Shown: piece after piece, positions 7,941-17,594 of the stretch
Position numbering within the stretch: position 1 is the first letter of the stretch
How the letters are laid out: each line of letters opens with the position of its first letter
Assembly (NCBI GenBank): GCA_021794095.1
Contig: JAJYRN010000002.1
Coordinates: 109,076 to 173,075 of the forward strand
From: Acidobacteriota bacterium
GTDB lineage: Bacteria; Acidobacteriota; Holophagae; Holophagales; Holophagaceae
Length of the DNA stretch: 64,000 nt
Direction: 5' to 3'
Notes under the pieces: model-generated
What the model saw: only the letters and a program-made list of their open reading frames with translations
The model's database searches: none
What the model was told of the DNA's origin: nothing
Made by a program: the position numbers and the translations under genes

Positions 7941-9662
7941 ATGGCTGAACCGTTCGTACCCTCCGCCACCCTCCCCGTATTGCAGGGCTGGCAGGCCCCC
8001 GGGGCCCTGGATCTCCACGCGGCCTTCCAGCGGGCCGAAGGATGGGCCCTGGCCCGCATCGAGGCCTTTCCGGATCCGGCGCGGCTGAAGGTCCGGCTGC
8101 AGGAGATGGCGGACTCCCTGAAGGGGAACGCCCGGCTGGGGCTGGACCTGCGGGGCCTGCGGGATGGCGCCGATCACGTCATGGCCGCGGCCCGGGAGGC
8201 CGGTGTGGCCTTCCTCCTCCATACCGCCGAACTGCCGCCCGCCCTGAGCCTGCTGAAGCAGGCGAACCTGCCGCGGATCGTGGCGGTGCAGAATGCCGGG
8301 GAAGCCCAGGCCGCCCGCGCCGGTGGCGCCTCGGCGCTCCTGGCGGATGCCTCGCTGGTGTCCGCGCTCGGCGCGCTCCATCTGCCTGTCCTTGCCACCG
8401 CAGAGGACGCGGCGGCCGCCTGCAGGGCCATGGAAGCCGGTGCCGTGGGCCTTCAGCCCCGGTCGCCGATGCTCCTGGAAGCCGAAGCCCTGGCCGCCTT
8501 CCGGACCCGGCTTGACCATGGCCTGGGAACCGCCGACCAGGCGCTGCTGCGCCACGGTCCTGCAGCCCTTCCCCGGCTGCGGATCCGGAACCTGGATCTG
8601 ACCTACCCCATCTTCCAGGGCGGCATGGGCATCGGCGTGTCCTGGGACCGGCTGGCCGGAGCCGTGGCCCGAGAAGGCTGCGTGGGCCTCGTGTCCGCCA
8701 TCGGCACGGGCTACCACGGATCTGCCCGTTCGCCCCAGCGCCTGGGCCGGCCCGATGGCACCGAGGCCCTGAATCCGCCCCGCACCCTCGAAGGCATCGT
8801 GCGATCCGCCCGCGAGCGGGCCGATGGCCACGGCGCCGTGGGCGTGAACATCCTTTGCGCCATCGAGGGCTACGAAGCGGCCGTGCGGGCCTCTGTGGCC
8901 GGCGGGGCCCAGCTCATCGTCTCCGGCGCCGGCTTGCCGCTGGCGCTGCCCGAGTACGTGGGCGACGCGGATGTGGCCTTGGTGCCCATTGTCTCCTCCG
9001 CCCGCGCCCTGGGTGTCATCTGCAAGCATTGGCAACGGCGGCACGGCCGCCTGCCGGACGCGGTGGTGCTGGAAGGCCCCGAGAGCGGTGGCCACCAGGG
9101 CTTCAGCGTGGAGGCCTGTTCGGAGGTCGAACACACCCTGGAGAACCTGCTGCCTGCGGTGCTGGCCGAGCGGGACAAGTGGGGCGCCTTCCCGGTGATC
9201 GTGGCGGGCGGTGTGTGGGACCGCGGCGACATCGAGCGGTTTCTCGCCATGGGCGCCAGCGGCGTGCAGATGGGTACCCGCTTCATCGGTACCTTCGAAT
9301 GCGATGCGGCCCCGGCTTTCAAGGATGTCATCCTCCGCGCCAAGGCCGAGGACATCGGCCTCATGAAGTCCCCCGTGGGCCTGCCCGCGCGGGGTGTGCG
9401 GACGGCGCTCCAGGCCCGCATCGAGACGGGCACCGCCCCGCTGGTCCGCTGCGTGAGCCACTGCCTCCAGCCCTGCCAGAACGGGAAGGGAGCGATGGCG
9501 GTGGGCTACTGCATCGCCGACCGCCTCGCGGATGCCTACCACGGCGATCTCGACAACGGACTCTTCTTCTCGGGAAGCAATGGCGCTCGGCTCAGAGAAC
9601 TGCTCAGTGTCCACGATCTCATCGAGGAGCTGACCCAGGATCCCGGCCTCCGGCGGCGTTGA
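7941..9662 (+). CDS. nitronate monooxygenase (2-nitropropane dioxygenase)-like flavoprotein with an extra N-terminal domain
   Basis: A 573-residue protein; the start is ATG at 7941 (MAEPFVPS), because the 11 codons upstream in the same frame carry no family sequence. Residues from about 215 match an FMN-binding TIM barrel of the nitronate monooxygenase family: YPIFQGGMGIGVSWDRLAG, a GTGYHGSAR loop, VNIL, GAQLIVSGAGLP, the conserved LEGPESGGHQG, and GASGVQMGTRF near the phosphate site. Residues 1-200 resemble a degraded half of a similar barrel (see findings). The substrate is not known; members act on alkyl nitronates, or as enoyl-reductase-like partners. Confidence 0.8.
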   Translation: MAEPFVPSATLPVLQGWQAPGALDLHAAFQRAEGWALARIEAFPDPARLKVRLQEMADSLKGNARLGLDLRGLRDGADHVMAAAREAGVAFLLHTAELPPALSLLKQANLPRIVAVQNAGEAQAARAGGASALLADASLVSALGALHLPVLATAEDAAAACRAMEAGAVGLQPRSPMLLEAEALAAFRTRLDHGLGTADQALLRHGPAALPRLRIRNLDLTYPIFQGGMGIGVSWDRLAGAVAREGCVGLVSAIGTGYHGSARSPQRLGRPDGTEALNPPRTLEGIVRSARERADGHGAVGVNILCAIEGYEAAVRASVAGGAQLIVSGAGLPLALPEYVGDADVALVPIVSSARALGVICKHWQRRHGRLPDAVVLEGPESGGHQGFSVEACSEVEHTLENLLPAVLAERDKWGAFPVIVAGGVWDRGDIERFLAMGASGVQMGTRFIGTFECDAAPAFKDVILRAKAEDIGLMKSPVGLPARGVRTALQARIETGTAPLVRCVSHCLQPCQNGKGAMAVGYCIADRLADAYHGDLDNGLFFSGSNGARLRELLSVHDLIEELTQDPGLRRR

Positions 9663-9689
9663 AGGCCCAGGATCATCTCTCGGCGTGCC

Positions 9690-9713
9690 CCTGCCGATAG
9701 GCGCGGCAGGAGG
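9690..9713 (+). promoter_or_regulatory. hairpin overlapping the ribosome-binding site of the PilZ gene
   Basis: cctgccg (9690-9696) pairs with cggcagg (9704-9710) across a 7-base loop. The right arm takes in the first three bases of the Shine-Dalgarno sequence aggagg (9708-9713), which lies 5 bases from ATG 9719. The structure could limit translation. No U-tract follows, so it is unlikely to be a terminator. Whether it acts in the cell is unknown. Confidence 0.4.
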
Positions 9714-9718
9714 CGGGC

Positions 9719-11038
9719 ATGGCCTTGCTGGATCTGTTTAGCGGCAGGACGCCGGCCGTGGAACGCGAACCGGCGCTGCGCGATCCCGAACAGGTGATGG
9801 CCTACCTCGAACAGTTGCAGAGGCTGCACTCTGAACTGGCCCTCCGGCTGGTGGAAGACGCCGAGGTGGCCTACGGGGCCTGGGTGGAGGGGGTGAATGA
9901 AGCAGAGGGCACGTTCACGCTGAGCCTCCGGAGCCGGCCCGTGCAGGAGCCCCGCCCGGGAACCCCGGTGTTTCTCTGGTTCACCCTGGATGGGCTGCGC
10001 TTCCGGACCATGGCCCGGTTCCTCCGCCGGGGCGCCTATATGGAGAGCGTCTTCGAGCTGCCAGCAGCCATCCTGCACGCGGAACGACGGAACCAGGCCC
10101 GCGCCCGTTTCACCGCACGGGAGAACGTGCAGGTGACGGCCCTGGAGGGGCTGGCGGAAGGCGTCGGCCTGAGCGGTCTTCTGCTCAACCTCAGCATCGG
10201 CGGGCTTCTGTTCCGTGTGGACCGGGCCATTGATCTGCGCCGGGACCGTCTGCTGCCCCTCCGGGCGGATCTCCTGGCCACCGGGACCGCACTGGCGGTG
10301 GTGCGCATCCTGGATCTTCCCCGGATCCCGGAACTGGAAGCGCGGGGCATGGTCCGGCACAGCGATCTGCGGGGAGATGGCCTGGTGGTGGGCCTTTCCT
10401 TCGAGGCCATGGGCGGGCTCGAAACCCAGGCGCTCGAGCGCCTGCTGATGGAGCGCATGCCGGACTGCGGGCTGGCCTTCCCCCGGAAGCGGCGGCGGGG
10501 TGAATTGGACCAGACCGAGGACGAGATGCCCAGCGAGGCCTCCACCCTGGATCCCGACTTCACCCGGGAACTGGGCGACCAAGCCCTCGATGAACTCCGG
10601 GACAGCATCCGGTCCCCGGACCGGACGGTCCTCCTGAAGAAGCGGAGCCGCCAGATCCTGCTGGTCATGAGCGATGATCTGGCCCGGACCGCGCTGCTTG
10701 GCAGCCTCTACACCGAAGGCTACCGGTGCCTCTACGAGGCCCGGGGCATGGTGCAGGCCCTGGATCAGGCCCGGCGCCACAGCCTTGATCTCCTGATCTT
10801 CCAGCAGCGCGTGGGCCCGCACTCGGCCCTGGAGATTCTCGACCAGCTGCGGGCCACGGAGCGCCTGGGGGGCGCGAGGGTTCTGGTCCTGAAGGACGAG
10901 GAGGATGTGCGCCTCACCCTGGCCGCCAAGGCCGGTGCCGTGGCCCGTGTGCTGCCCCGGCCCTGCGAATTCGAAGGCGATCTCAAACCCGTGCTGGAAG
11001 CGATGCTGGGACTTGAGGAGCCTCCGCAGGAAATCTGA
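9719..11038 (+). CDS. PilZ domain protein with C-terminal pseudo-receiver domain
   Basis: A 439-residue cytosolic protein. Residues 1-118 look like the YcgR N-terminal domain. Residues about 120-240 form a PilZ domain with both c-di-GMP contacts: the RxxxR motif in RRNQARAR (123-130) and NLSIGG (157-162). Residues about 312-439 have the fold pattern of a response-regulator receiver (ILLVMSDD, DLLIF, ARVLVLKDE) with the acidic pair D319-D320, but the phospho-acceptor position is F361/Q362. The receiver is therefore probably not phosphorylated. The protein likely links c-di-GMP level to a partner, perhaps for motility or pili; no flagellar or pilus gene is adjacent. Confidence 0.82.
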   Translation: MALLDLFSGRTPAVEREPALRDPEQVMAYLEQLQRLHSELALRLVEDAEVAYGAWVEGVNEAEGTFTLSLRSRPVQEPRPGTPVFLWFTLDGLRFRTMARFLRRGAYMESVFELPAAILHAERRNQARARFTARENVQVTALEGLAEGVGLSGLLLNLSIGGLLFRVDRAIDLRRDRLLPLRADLLATGTALAVVRILDLPRIPELEARGMVRHSDLRGDGLVVGLSFEAMGGLETQALERLLMERMPDCGLAFPRKRRRGELDQTEDEMPSEASTLDPDFTRELGDQALDELRDSIRSPDRTVLLKKRSRQILLVMSDDLARTALLGSLYTEGYRCLYEARGMVQALDQARRHSLDLLIFQQRVGPHSALEILDQLRATERLGGARVLVLKDEEDVRLTLAAKAGAVARVLPRPCEFEGDLKPVLEAMLGLEEPPQEI

Positions 11039-11046
11039 TCGGCCGC

Positions 11047-12417
11047 TCAGGGATTTTCGGCCTGCGTGAGCCCGAGCCAGGCTTTGCCCCTGAGCCGTTC
11101 CACACTGATCTCCGGGAAGAGTTCGAGAGGGACGCTCCCCTCCAGTCCCAGGCGGGGCACGGCTGCACGGGCGAAGCCAAGCCGCGCGCCTTCCTGAATG
11201 CGGAGGGGCAGCTGGGCCACGGGACGCACTTCGCCCGTGAGGCCCACTTCGCCCATGAACAGGCATTTCTCCACCAGGGCGCGCCCGGCGGCGCTGCTGG
11301 CGAGGGCGGCCACCACAGCGAGGTCCGCGGCGGGATCCTCGATCTCCAGGCCACCGGCCACGTTCACGTAGACATCCCGATCGTGGAGCTGCACGCCGCC
11401 GCGGCGCTCGATGACGGCGCAGAGCATGGCCAGCCGCTGGCCATCCAGGCCCAGGGCGGTGCGGCGGGGAATGCCGAGGCCCGCGGGAGCCACGAGGGCC
11501 TGGATCTCCACCACCATGGGCCGGGTGCCGCTGAGCACGACCGTGGCGGCGCAGCCGGGCCGCGGCTCGGCGTCCAGGAAGAAGGGGTTCCCCTCGGCGG
11601 GGACGAGGCCGCGCTCGGTCATGGCGAACACCCCCAGCTCGAAGGCCGCGCCGAAGCGGTTCTTGAGGGCGCGCAGCAGCCGGTGGTGATGGTGCCGGTC
11701 GCCCTCGAAGGCCAGCACGGTGTCCACAAGGTGTTCCAGCACCTTGGGGCCGGCGAGGCCGCCATCCTTGGTGACATGGCCCACCAGCACCAGGGGGGTG
11801 CCCGTGGTCTTCGCCCAGCGGGTGAGCAGGGCCGCGCAGCCCCGCACCTGGCTGACGCTGCCGGCGCTGGATTCGAAGTCGGGATCGAAGAGGGTCTGGA
11901 TGCTGTCCACCAGCAGCAGGCCCGGCTTCATACGCTCGGCTTCCTCGATGATGCGGCGCACATCTGTCTCGGCGAGCAGGTGGATGCCCGGGCTCTCGGC
12001 TCCCAGGCGCTGGGCGCGGAGCTTGATCTGGCGCTCGCTCTCCTCGCCGCTGGCGTAGAGGACGCTGTCCGGGGCGCTGGCCGCCCACTGGAGCAGCAGG
12101 GTGGATTTGCCGATGCCGGGCTCACCCCCCAGCAGCACCACCATCCCGGGTACCACACCACCTCCCAGGACACGATCCAGTTCCACCAGACCCGTGGGGG
12201 CCCGTTGGGCATCGGCCACCTCCACATCGGGGAGGGCCACGGGTCCGGAGTAGTGGCTCTGGGAGAAAGCGGAACCGGCCCGCTGGAGGTCGCGCTTCAG
12301 GCTGCCGCGCACTTCCTGGACCGTGTCCCAGGCGCCGCAGGCCGTGCATTTGCCCAGGGCCTTGGGATGGCGGGCCCCGCAGGCGGTGCACTCGAACAGG
12401 GGCGAGGCCTTGGCCAT
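11047..12417 (-). CDS. radA: DNA repair protein RadA (Sms)
   Basis: A 456-residue RecA-related ATPase that processes recombination intermediates and drives branch migration. It has the N-terminal C4 zinc finger (C10, C13, C24, C27), Walker A GEPGIGKST (98-106), the RadA-specific KNRFG motif (252-256) and a C-terminal Lon-like domain ending in the usual FPEISVERL region. Length is typical. Its ATG overlaps the stop of the upstream B12-binding gene as TGATG (12417), which couples the two although their functions are unrelated. Confidence 0.95.
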   Translation of the reverse strand: MAKASPLFECTACGARHPKALGKCTACGAWDTVQEVRGSLKRDLQRAGSAFSQSHYSGPVALPDVEVADAQRAPTGLVELDRVLGGGVVPGMVVLLGGEPGIGKSTLLLQWAASAPDSVLYASGEESERQIKLRAQRLGAESPGIHLLAETDVRRIIEEAERMKPGLLLVDSIQTLFDPDFESSAGSVSQVRGCAALLTRWAKTTGTPLVLVGHVTKDGGLAGPKVLEHLVDTVLAFEGDRHHHHRLLRALKNRFGAAFELGVFAMTERGLVPAEGNPFFLDAEPRPGCAATVVLSGTRPMVVEIQALVAPAGLGIPRRTALGLDGQRLAMLCAVIERRGGVQLHDRDVYVNVAGGLEIEDPAADLAVVAALASSAAGRALVEKCLFMGEVGLTGEVRPVAQLPLRIQEGARLGFARAAVPRLGLEGSVPLELFPEISVERLRGKAWLGLTQAENP

Positions 12418-12815
12418 CAGGCGCCGAGCTCGCGCCGGAGGAAGGCCACGATGTCATCCGTGTTGGTGCCGGGTTGGAAGATCTCGCGGATGCCGAGGGC
12501 CTTGAGGGCGGGCACGTCGCCGTCGGGGATGATGCCCCCGGCGAAGACGAGGACATCCTCCGCGCCCTGTGCCTTCAGGAGGCGCAGGATCTCGGGGAAG
12601 ATCTGGTTGTGGGCGCCGCTGAGGATGCTGAGGCCGAGCACCCGGGCATCCTCCTGCACGACCGCCGCCACGATCTGCTCCGGCGTCTGGCGCAGGCCCG
12701 TGTACACCACCTCCATGCCCGCGTCGCGCAGGGCCCGCGCCACCACCTTGGCGCCGCGGTCGTGGCCGTCGAGGCCGGGCTTGGCGATCACCACGCGGAT
12801 GGGGGCTTGGCTCAT
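12417..12815 (-). CDS. cobalamin-binding subunit/domain protein of methylmalonyl-CoA mutase type
   Basis: A 132-residue protein that consists only of a B12-binding fold. It starts with [19 protein letters not shown], which contains the DxHxxG motif (D16, H18, G21) whose His replaces dimethylbenzimidazole on cobalt. GLSILSGAH and AGGIIPDGD follow at the usual spacing. It matches the C-terminal domain of the mutase large subunit, or the separate small subunit seen in archaea and many bacteria. The catalytic subunit is not in this window. It is translationally coupled to radA. Confidence 0.88.
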   Translation of the reverse strand: MSQAPIRVVIAKPGLDGHDRGAKVVARALRDAGMEVVYTGLRQTPEQIVAAVVQEDARVLGLSILSGAHNQIFPEILRLLKAQGAEDVLVFAGGIIPDGDVPALKALGIREIFQPGTNTDDIVAFLRRELGA

Positions 12816-12830
12816 GGGGACTCCGGGTTG

Positions 12831-13286
12831 CTACCAGCCTTCAGTCTGCCTCAGGGCTTCGTAAAGGCCAATGGCCGCGGCCTGGGCCAGGTTCAGACTG
12901 CGGTGGAACTCCCCCAGCATGGGAATGCGCACGAGGCTGTCGGGATGGGTCCGGAGGATCTCCTCGGGCAGGCCCCGGGTCTCCCGGCCGAAAACCAGGC
13001 CATCGCCGTATTCCCAGCCCACCTGGGTGTGCCGGCGCTCCCCCCGGGTGCTGAAGAACCACAGGCGCTTGGCCGGATTCCGGGCCAGAAAGTCCTCCCA
13101 ATCGGCGTAGTGCGTAGGTGCCAGCTTCTCCCAGTAGTCCAGGCCGGCCCGGCGCAGGTAGTAGTCGCTGACCTCGAAACCCAGCGGATGGATCAGGTGC
13201 AGCTTCGCCCCGTTGTTCACGCAGAGGCGGCCGATGCTTCCGGTATTCTGCGGAATCTCCGGTTGGTGCAGGATGATATGAAACAA
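12831..13286 (-). CDS. trmL: tRNA (cytidine(34)-2'-O)-methyltransferase
   Basis: A 151-residue SPOUT methyltransferase that methylates the ribose of the wobble base in tRNA-Leu isoacceptors. The N-terminus FHIILHQPEIPQNTGSIGR and the knot region (GLVFGRETRGLPEE; RIPMLGEFHRSLNLAQAAAIG) are diagnostic. The only sensible start is TTG at 13286, which makes the first residues MFHIILHQ; no ATG exists in frame near the homology start. The start lies just 12 bp from the divergent HIT gene, so its promoter must lie inside that gene. Confidence 0.92.
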   Translation of the reverse strand: MFHIILHQPEIPQNTGSIGRLCVNNGAKLHLIHPLGFEVSDYYLRRAGLDYWEKLAPTHYADWEDFLARNPAKRLWFFSTRGERRHTQVGWEYGDGLVFGRETRGLPEEILRTHPDSLVRIPMLGEFHRSLNLAQAAAIGLYEALRQTEGW

Positions 13287-13298
13287 GGGAGGTCCCCG

Positions 13299-13646
13299 AT
13301 GAGCGAGTGCCTGTTCTGCAAGATCGCGGCCAAGGAGATCCCGGCCGCGGTGGTGTACGAGGATGACGCGCTTCTGGTCTTCAAGGACATCTTCCCCCAG
13401 GCGCCGGTCCACCTGCTCATCATCCCGAAGGCCCACTGCGCGGGTCTCTGCGATATGACCCCGGCGATCGCGGAGGCCGCTGGGCGCATTCCGCAGGTGG
13501 CGATCCAGCTCGCCCGGGCGGCGGGCGTGGAGGAAAGTGGCTGGCGCCTGCTCGCGAACTGCGGCCCCGATTCGGGCCAGTCGGTCTTCCACCTCCACTT
13601 CCACCTGCTGGGCGGCAAGGCCCTGGGGAGCAGGCTCTGCCAGTGA
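13299..13646 (+). CDS. HIT family hydrolase (HinT-like)
   Basis: A 115-residue histidine-triad protein. It begins CLFCKIAAKEIPAAVVYEDD as HinT proteins do, and ends with the catalytic HxHxHxx signature FHLHFHLLGG. Such enzymes hydrolyse purine nucleoside phosphoramidates and adenylated amines. A good Shine-Dalgarno (gggaggt, 13,287-13,293) precedes ATG 13299. It is divergent from trmL with 12 bp between starts and abuts the convergent glucokinase gene. Confidence 0.92.
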   Translation: MSECLFCKIAAKEIPAAVVYEDDALLVFKDIFPQAPVHLLIIPKAHCAGLCDMTPAIAEAAGRIPQVAIQLARAAGVEESGWRLLANCGPDSGQSVFHLHFHLLGGKALGSRLCQ

Positions 13647-14681
13647 TCAGTCCAGCCGCCAGGCGTGGGCCGCGCCGATGAGGCTGAGGTCGTAGTCCTT
13701 CACCAGAAAGACCGGCACCGTTCGCAGAAGCCGGTCGAGAGGGGGCCTGTGGGTGTGGTCGAAATGGGCCATGAACCGCGGCCCTTCCATGAACCGGGCC
13801 GCGTGTTTGGCGGCGATCCCGCCCGCGAGGAAGAGACCGCCCGTGGGCAGGAAGGCCGCGCAAAGGTCCGCGCAGATGCGGGCGTAGAGGGCGATGAACA
13901 GGTCCAGGGCCCGGATGCAGGCGGGCTCGGCATCCGCCAGGGCGGCGATGGCCGCCGGGCGTTCCGGCTCCGGAAGGGCCAGGATGCTTTCGGTCCGGGG
14001 GGTCACCGGCATCCGCCCGGTGTGGAGGAGGAACTGGAGGATGCGGGCCAGGCCCGGGCCTGACACAGCCCGCTCCGCATCGGGGGCGGCCGGCGGGTTC
14101 CCGGCCAGATGGCGCCAGAGCGCGAGGGTCTCCTCGTCGAAAACCGGCAGGCCGATGTGTCCGCCTTCACTCGGGAGGATCTGGATTCCGGCGGGGCAGG
14201 GCAGCCCGAAGCCCACACCCAGTCCCGTCCCAGCGCCGACCACCAGCGCCACGCCCCGGGGATCTGGCAAGGGCAGGGCGCCGTCGCCGTGGGGCAGGGG
14301 GGCCACCCGGGTGGAGTCCGCCAGGTCAAGGTGCAGGGCGCCTGCGGTGAGGGCAGTGAAGTCGTTGACCACCTTCACCGGTAGGCCCAGGGCCGCTTCC
14401 AGTTCAGCTCCCCGGATCTCCCAGGAGGCATGGGTCAGCTGGATGCGGCGGTCGCGCACGGGTCCAGCGCCGGAAAGGCAGGCCCGCCCTGGGCGCAGGG
14501 TCGGCTCCTCCGCCAGGAACCGTTGGATCGGCTCCAGCAGGGACCGTTCTTCCTGGGTGCGGAAGCGCGCTTTCCGGAGGATCTGGAAGCCCTGCCCCTC
14601 GGGCGCGAGCAGCGCCAGATTGAGGTTGGTTCCGCCGACATCGGCCACCAGTATCAAGGTTCCAGGCATCCCATCGGCCAT
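13647..14681 (-). CDS. glk: glucokinase
   Basis: A 344-residue sugar kinase of the bacterial Glk family, phosphorylating glucose with ATP at the entry to glycolysis. Seen are the N-terminal phosphate loop LVADVGGTNLNLAL, the substrate region VVNDFTALTAGAL with the catalytic Asp, VGAGTGLGVGF, the SEGGHIGLP box, and GGLFLAGGIAAKH near the C-terminus. ATG at 14681 is chosen because AGGAG stands six bases upstream; the longer open frame runs into gapA without homology. It follows gapA by 83 bp on the same strand, so the two likely form a glycolytic operon. Confidence 0.9.
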   Translation of the reverse strand: MADGMPGTLILVADVGGTNLNLALLAPEGQGFQILRKARFRTQEERSLLEPIQRFLAEEPTLRPGRACLSGAGPVRDRRIQLTHASWEIRGAELEAALGLPVKVVNDFTALTAGALHLDLADSTRVAPLPHGDGALPLPDPRGVALVVGAGTGLGVGFGLPCPAGIQILPSEGGHIGLPVFDEETLALWRHLAGNPPAAPDAERAVSGPGLARILQFLLHTGRMPVTPRTESILALPEPERPAAIAALADAEPACIRALDLFIALYARICADLCAAFLPTGGLFLAGGIAAKHAARFMEGPRFMAHFDHTHRPPLDRLLRTVPVFLVKDYDLSLIGAAHAWRLD

Positions 14682-14764
14682 GCGCGCTCCTGAAGACCTG
14701 CGCTGGAGCCGGCGGCGGCTCCAGGCAGGCACGGACGGGCCGGGTCCAGGGCTGGACGACGTCC

Positions 14765-16051
<1,287 letters not shown>

Positions 16052-16053
16052 TC

Positions 16054-16100
16054 AGGTGGTTCCCAGTGGAAGAAAGTGGATTGAAGTGGATCAAGGTGGT
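16054..16100 (+). promoter_or_regulatory. MraZ operator: five GTGG boxes at exact 10-bp period
   Basis: GTGG occurs at 16056, 16066, 16076, 16086 and 16096, each preceded by a purine-rich pair (ag, ag, ag, ag, gg region) and followed by A or T, all on the plus strand. MraZ proteins are known to bind tandem short G-rich direct repeats spaced 10 bp upstream of their own gene, one box per subunit of the ring. The position directly before mraZ fits autorepression of the dcw operon. Five boxes is more than the three or four usually described. Confidence 0.82.
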
Positions 16101-16151
16101 CCGCTCCCTACCGCCGGAGTCTCCTGGGTGACTGGTTGAAAGGCGTTGCTG

Positions 16152-16616
16152 GTGCTGCGACTTCGCGGTAACTCACCGGCCACGGTGGATGAAAAGGGAC
16201 GTTTGAAGCTCCCGTCATCCTTCAAGGCCGAGTTGGAAACCTTCGCCCAGGGCGAGGGGAGCGGGAGCCTGCGCCACTACCTCACCTCCCTGGATGGCCG
16301 GTCGGCCCGCCTCTACCCGATGCCCATCTGGGAAGCCATCGAAGCCCGCCTGGCGGCGCTGCCAGCCACCAATCCCGCCAAGCGCCGGTTCCTGGAAGTC
16401 ACGGCCTACTACGGCAACGAAGTGGAACCGGATGCCCAGGGCCGCTTCGTCATCCCGCCAATTCTCCGCGAAGCCGCTCAGCTCACCGGGGAAGTGGCGC
16501 TGCTTGGCCAGATGGACCACCTGGCCCTGTGGAACCGCGCTGGCTTCGAGCGCCGCCTGGCGGCCGAGCCATTAACGGCCGAGGATCTGGCCCAGCTCGC
16601 GGACCTGGGGATATGA
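16152..16616 (+). CDS. mraZ: transcriptional regulator MraZ
   Basis: A 154-residue protein with two AbrB-like SpoVT/MraZ halves. The first has ATVDEKGRLKLPSSFK and the second has VEPDAQGRFVIPPILRE, each carrying the D-x-x/K-G-R turn that contacts DNA. It represses the division and cell-wall cluster by binding the boxes just upstream. The start is uncertain: GTG at 16152 is 8 bases after the Shine-Dalgarno gaaagg, whereas TTG at 16146 is only 2 bases away. ATGA overlap with rsmH at 16613. Confidence 0.92.
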   Translation: MLRLRGNSPATVDEKGRLKLPSSFKAELETFAQGEGSGSLRHYLTSLDGRSARLYPMPIWEAIEARLAALPATNPAKRRFLEVTAYYGNEVEPDAQGRFVIPPILREAAQLTGEVALLGQMDHLALWNRAGFERRLAAEPLTAEDLAQLADLGI

Positions 16617-17581
16617 GCGTGGCCGCCCCCGCGCCCCTCCATGTGCCCGTCCTGCTCCAGGAGGTCGTGGACAACCTCCCGCTGCCACCGGCATCCCGCA
16701 TCCTGGACCTCACCCTTGGGCTGGGCGGCCATGCGGAGGCTCTGCTGGCCCGCTGCGATGCGGACAGCCGCTACCTCGGCGTGGACCGTGATCCCGAGGC
16801 CCGGGCCCTGGCCCTGGAACGCCTGGGATCCGATCCCCGGTTCAGCCTGCTGGCCTGCGCCCACGAGGAGCTTTGGGGCGACCCGGATTTCCTGGAATGG
16901 ATGGGCACCCATGCCGCGTCGGGGTTTGACGCCATCCTGGCGGATCTGGGCGTCTCCACCCTCCAGCTCAAGCGCCCGGAGCGGGGCTTCAGCTTCCGGG
17001 ACGAAGGCCCTCTGGACATGCGCATGGATCCGGAGCATGGCCCCACGGCCCTGGAATGGATCGCTGAGCAGAGCGATGAGAGCCTGGCCGATGCCCTCTA
17101 TGCGTTCGGTGAGGAGCGGGCCTCCCGTCCCATCGCCCGCGCCATCCTCCGCGCCCTGGATGAGGGACGGCTGGCCACCACCCGCGATCTCGCGGAGGCG
17201 GTCTATACCGTGATCCCCCGGGAACCGGCCAAGCGCAAGGGGCATAGCGATCCCGCCACCCGGACCTTCCAGGCCGTCCGCATCGCCGTGAACGGAGAGC
17301 TGGCGCGGCTCGCCGCCACCCTGGAATCTGCTGTGAGCGCCCTGCGGCCTGGCGGGCGGCTGGCGGTGATCAGCTTCCACAGCCTGGAGGACCGGATCGT
17401 CAAGCAGACCCTCCGCCGCCTTGCGGGCATCTACGACGGACCCGGGCGCCTGGCGCCCCAGGCGCTTCCGAAACGCCTGCACCTCATCCATCCCGGCGGG
17501 TTCGCGCCCAGCGACGCCGAAGCCGCCGCCAATCCCCCCTCCCGTTCCGCCCGGCTCCGTCTGGCCGAGCGCCTCCCCTGA
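16613..17581 (+). CDS. rsmH: 16S rRNA (cytosine(1402)-N(4))-methyltransferase
   Basis: A 322-residue SAM-dependent enzyme that methylates C1402 in the decoding centre of 16S rRNA. Conserved parts are HVPVLLQEVVDNL at the N-terminus, the SAM loop LDLTLGLGGHAEALL, FDAILADLGVSTLQL, the RGFSFRDEGPLDMRMD block, and ISFHSLEDRIVKQ near the C-terminus. Here the SAM loop reads LGLGGH where most have TLGRGGH or similar. It overlaps mraZ by 4 nt (ATGA). Confidence 0.95.
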   Translation: MSVAAPAPLHVPVLLQEVVDNLPLPPASRILDLTLGLGGHAEALLARCDADSRYLGVDRDPEARALALERLGSDPRFSLLACAHEELWGDPDFLEWMGTHAASGFDAILADLGVSTLQLKRPERGFSFRDEGPLDMRMDPEHGPTALEWIAEQSDESLADALYAFGEERASRPIARAILRALDEGRLATTRDLAEAVYTVIPREPAKRKGHSDPATRTFQAVRIAVNGELARLAATLESAVSALRPGGRLAVISFHSLEDRIVKQTLRRLAGIYDGPGRLAPQALPKRLHLIHPGGFAPSDAEAAANPPSRSARLRLAERLP

Positions 17582-17594
17582 ACCGAGGCTTCCC

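Noticed and set aside
11383-12864. Long plus-strand frame of 493 codons opposite radA and the B12 gene
   Set aside because: It is antisense to two well-supported genes with full motifs; such frames are frequent in G+C-rich DNA and its sequence has no recognisable domain.
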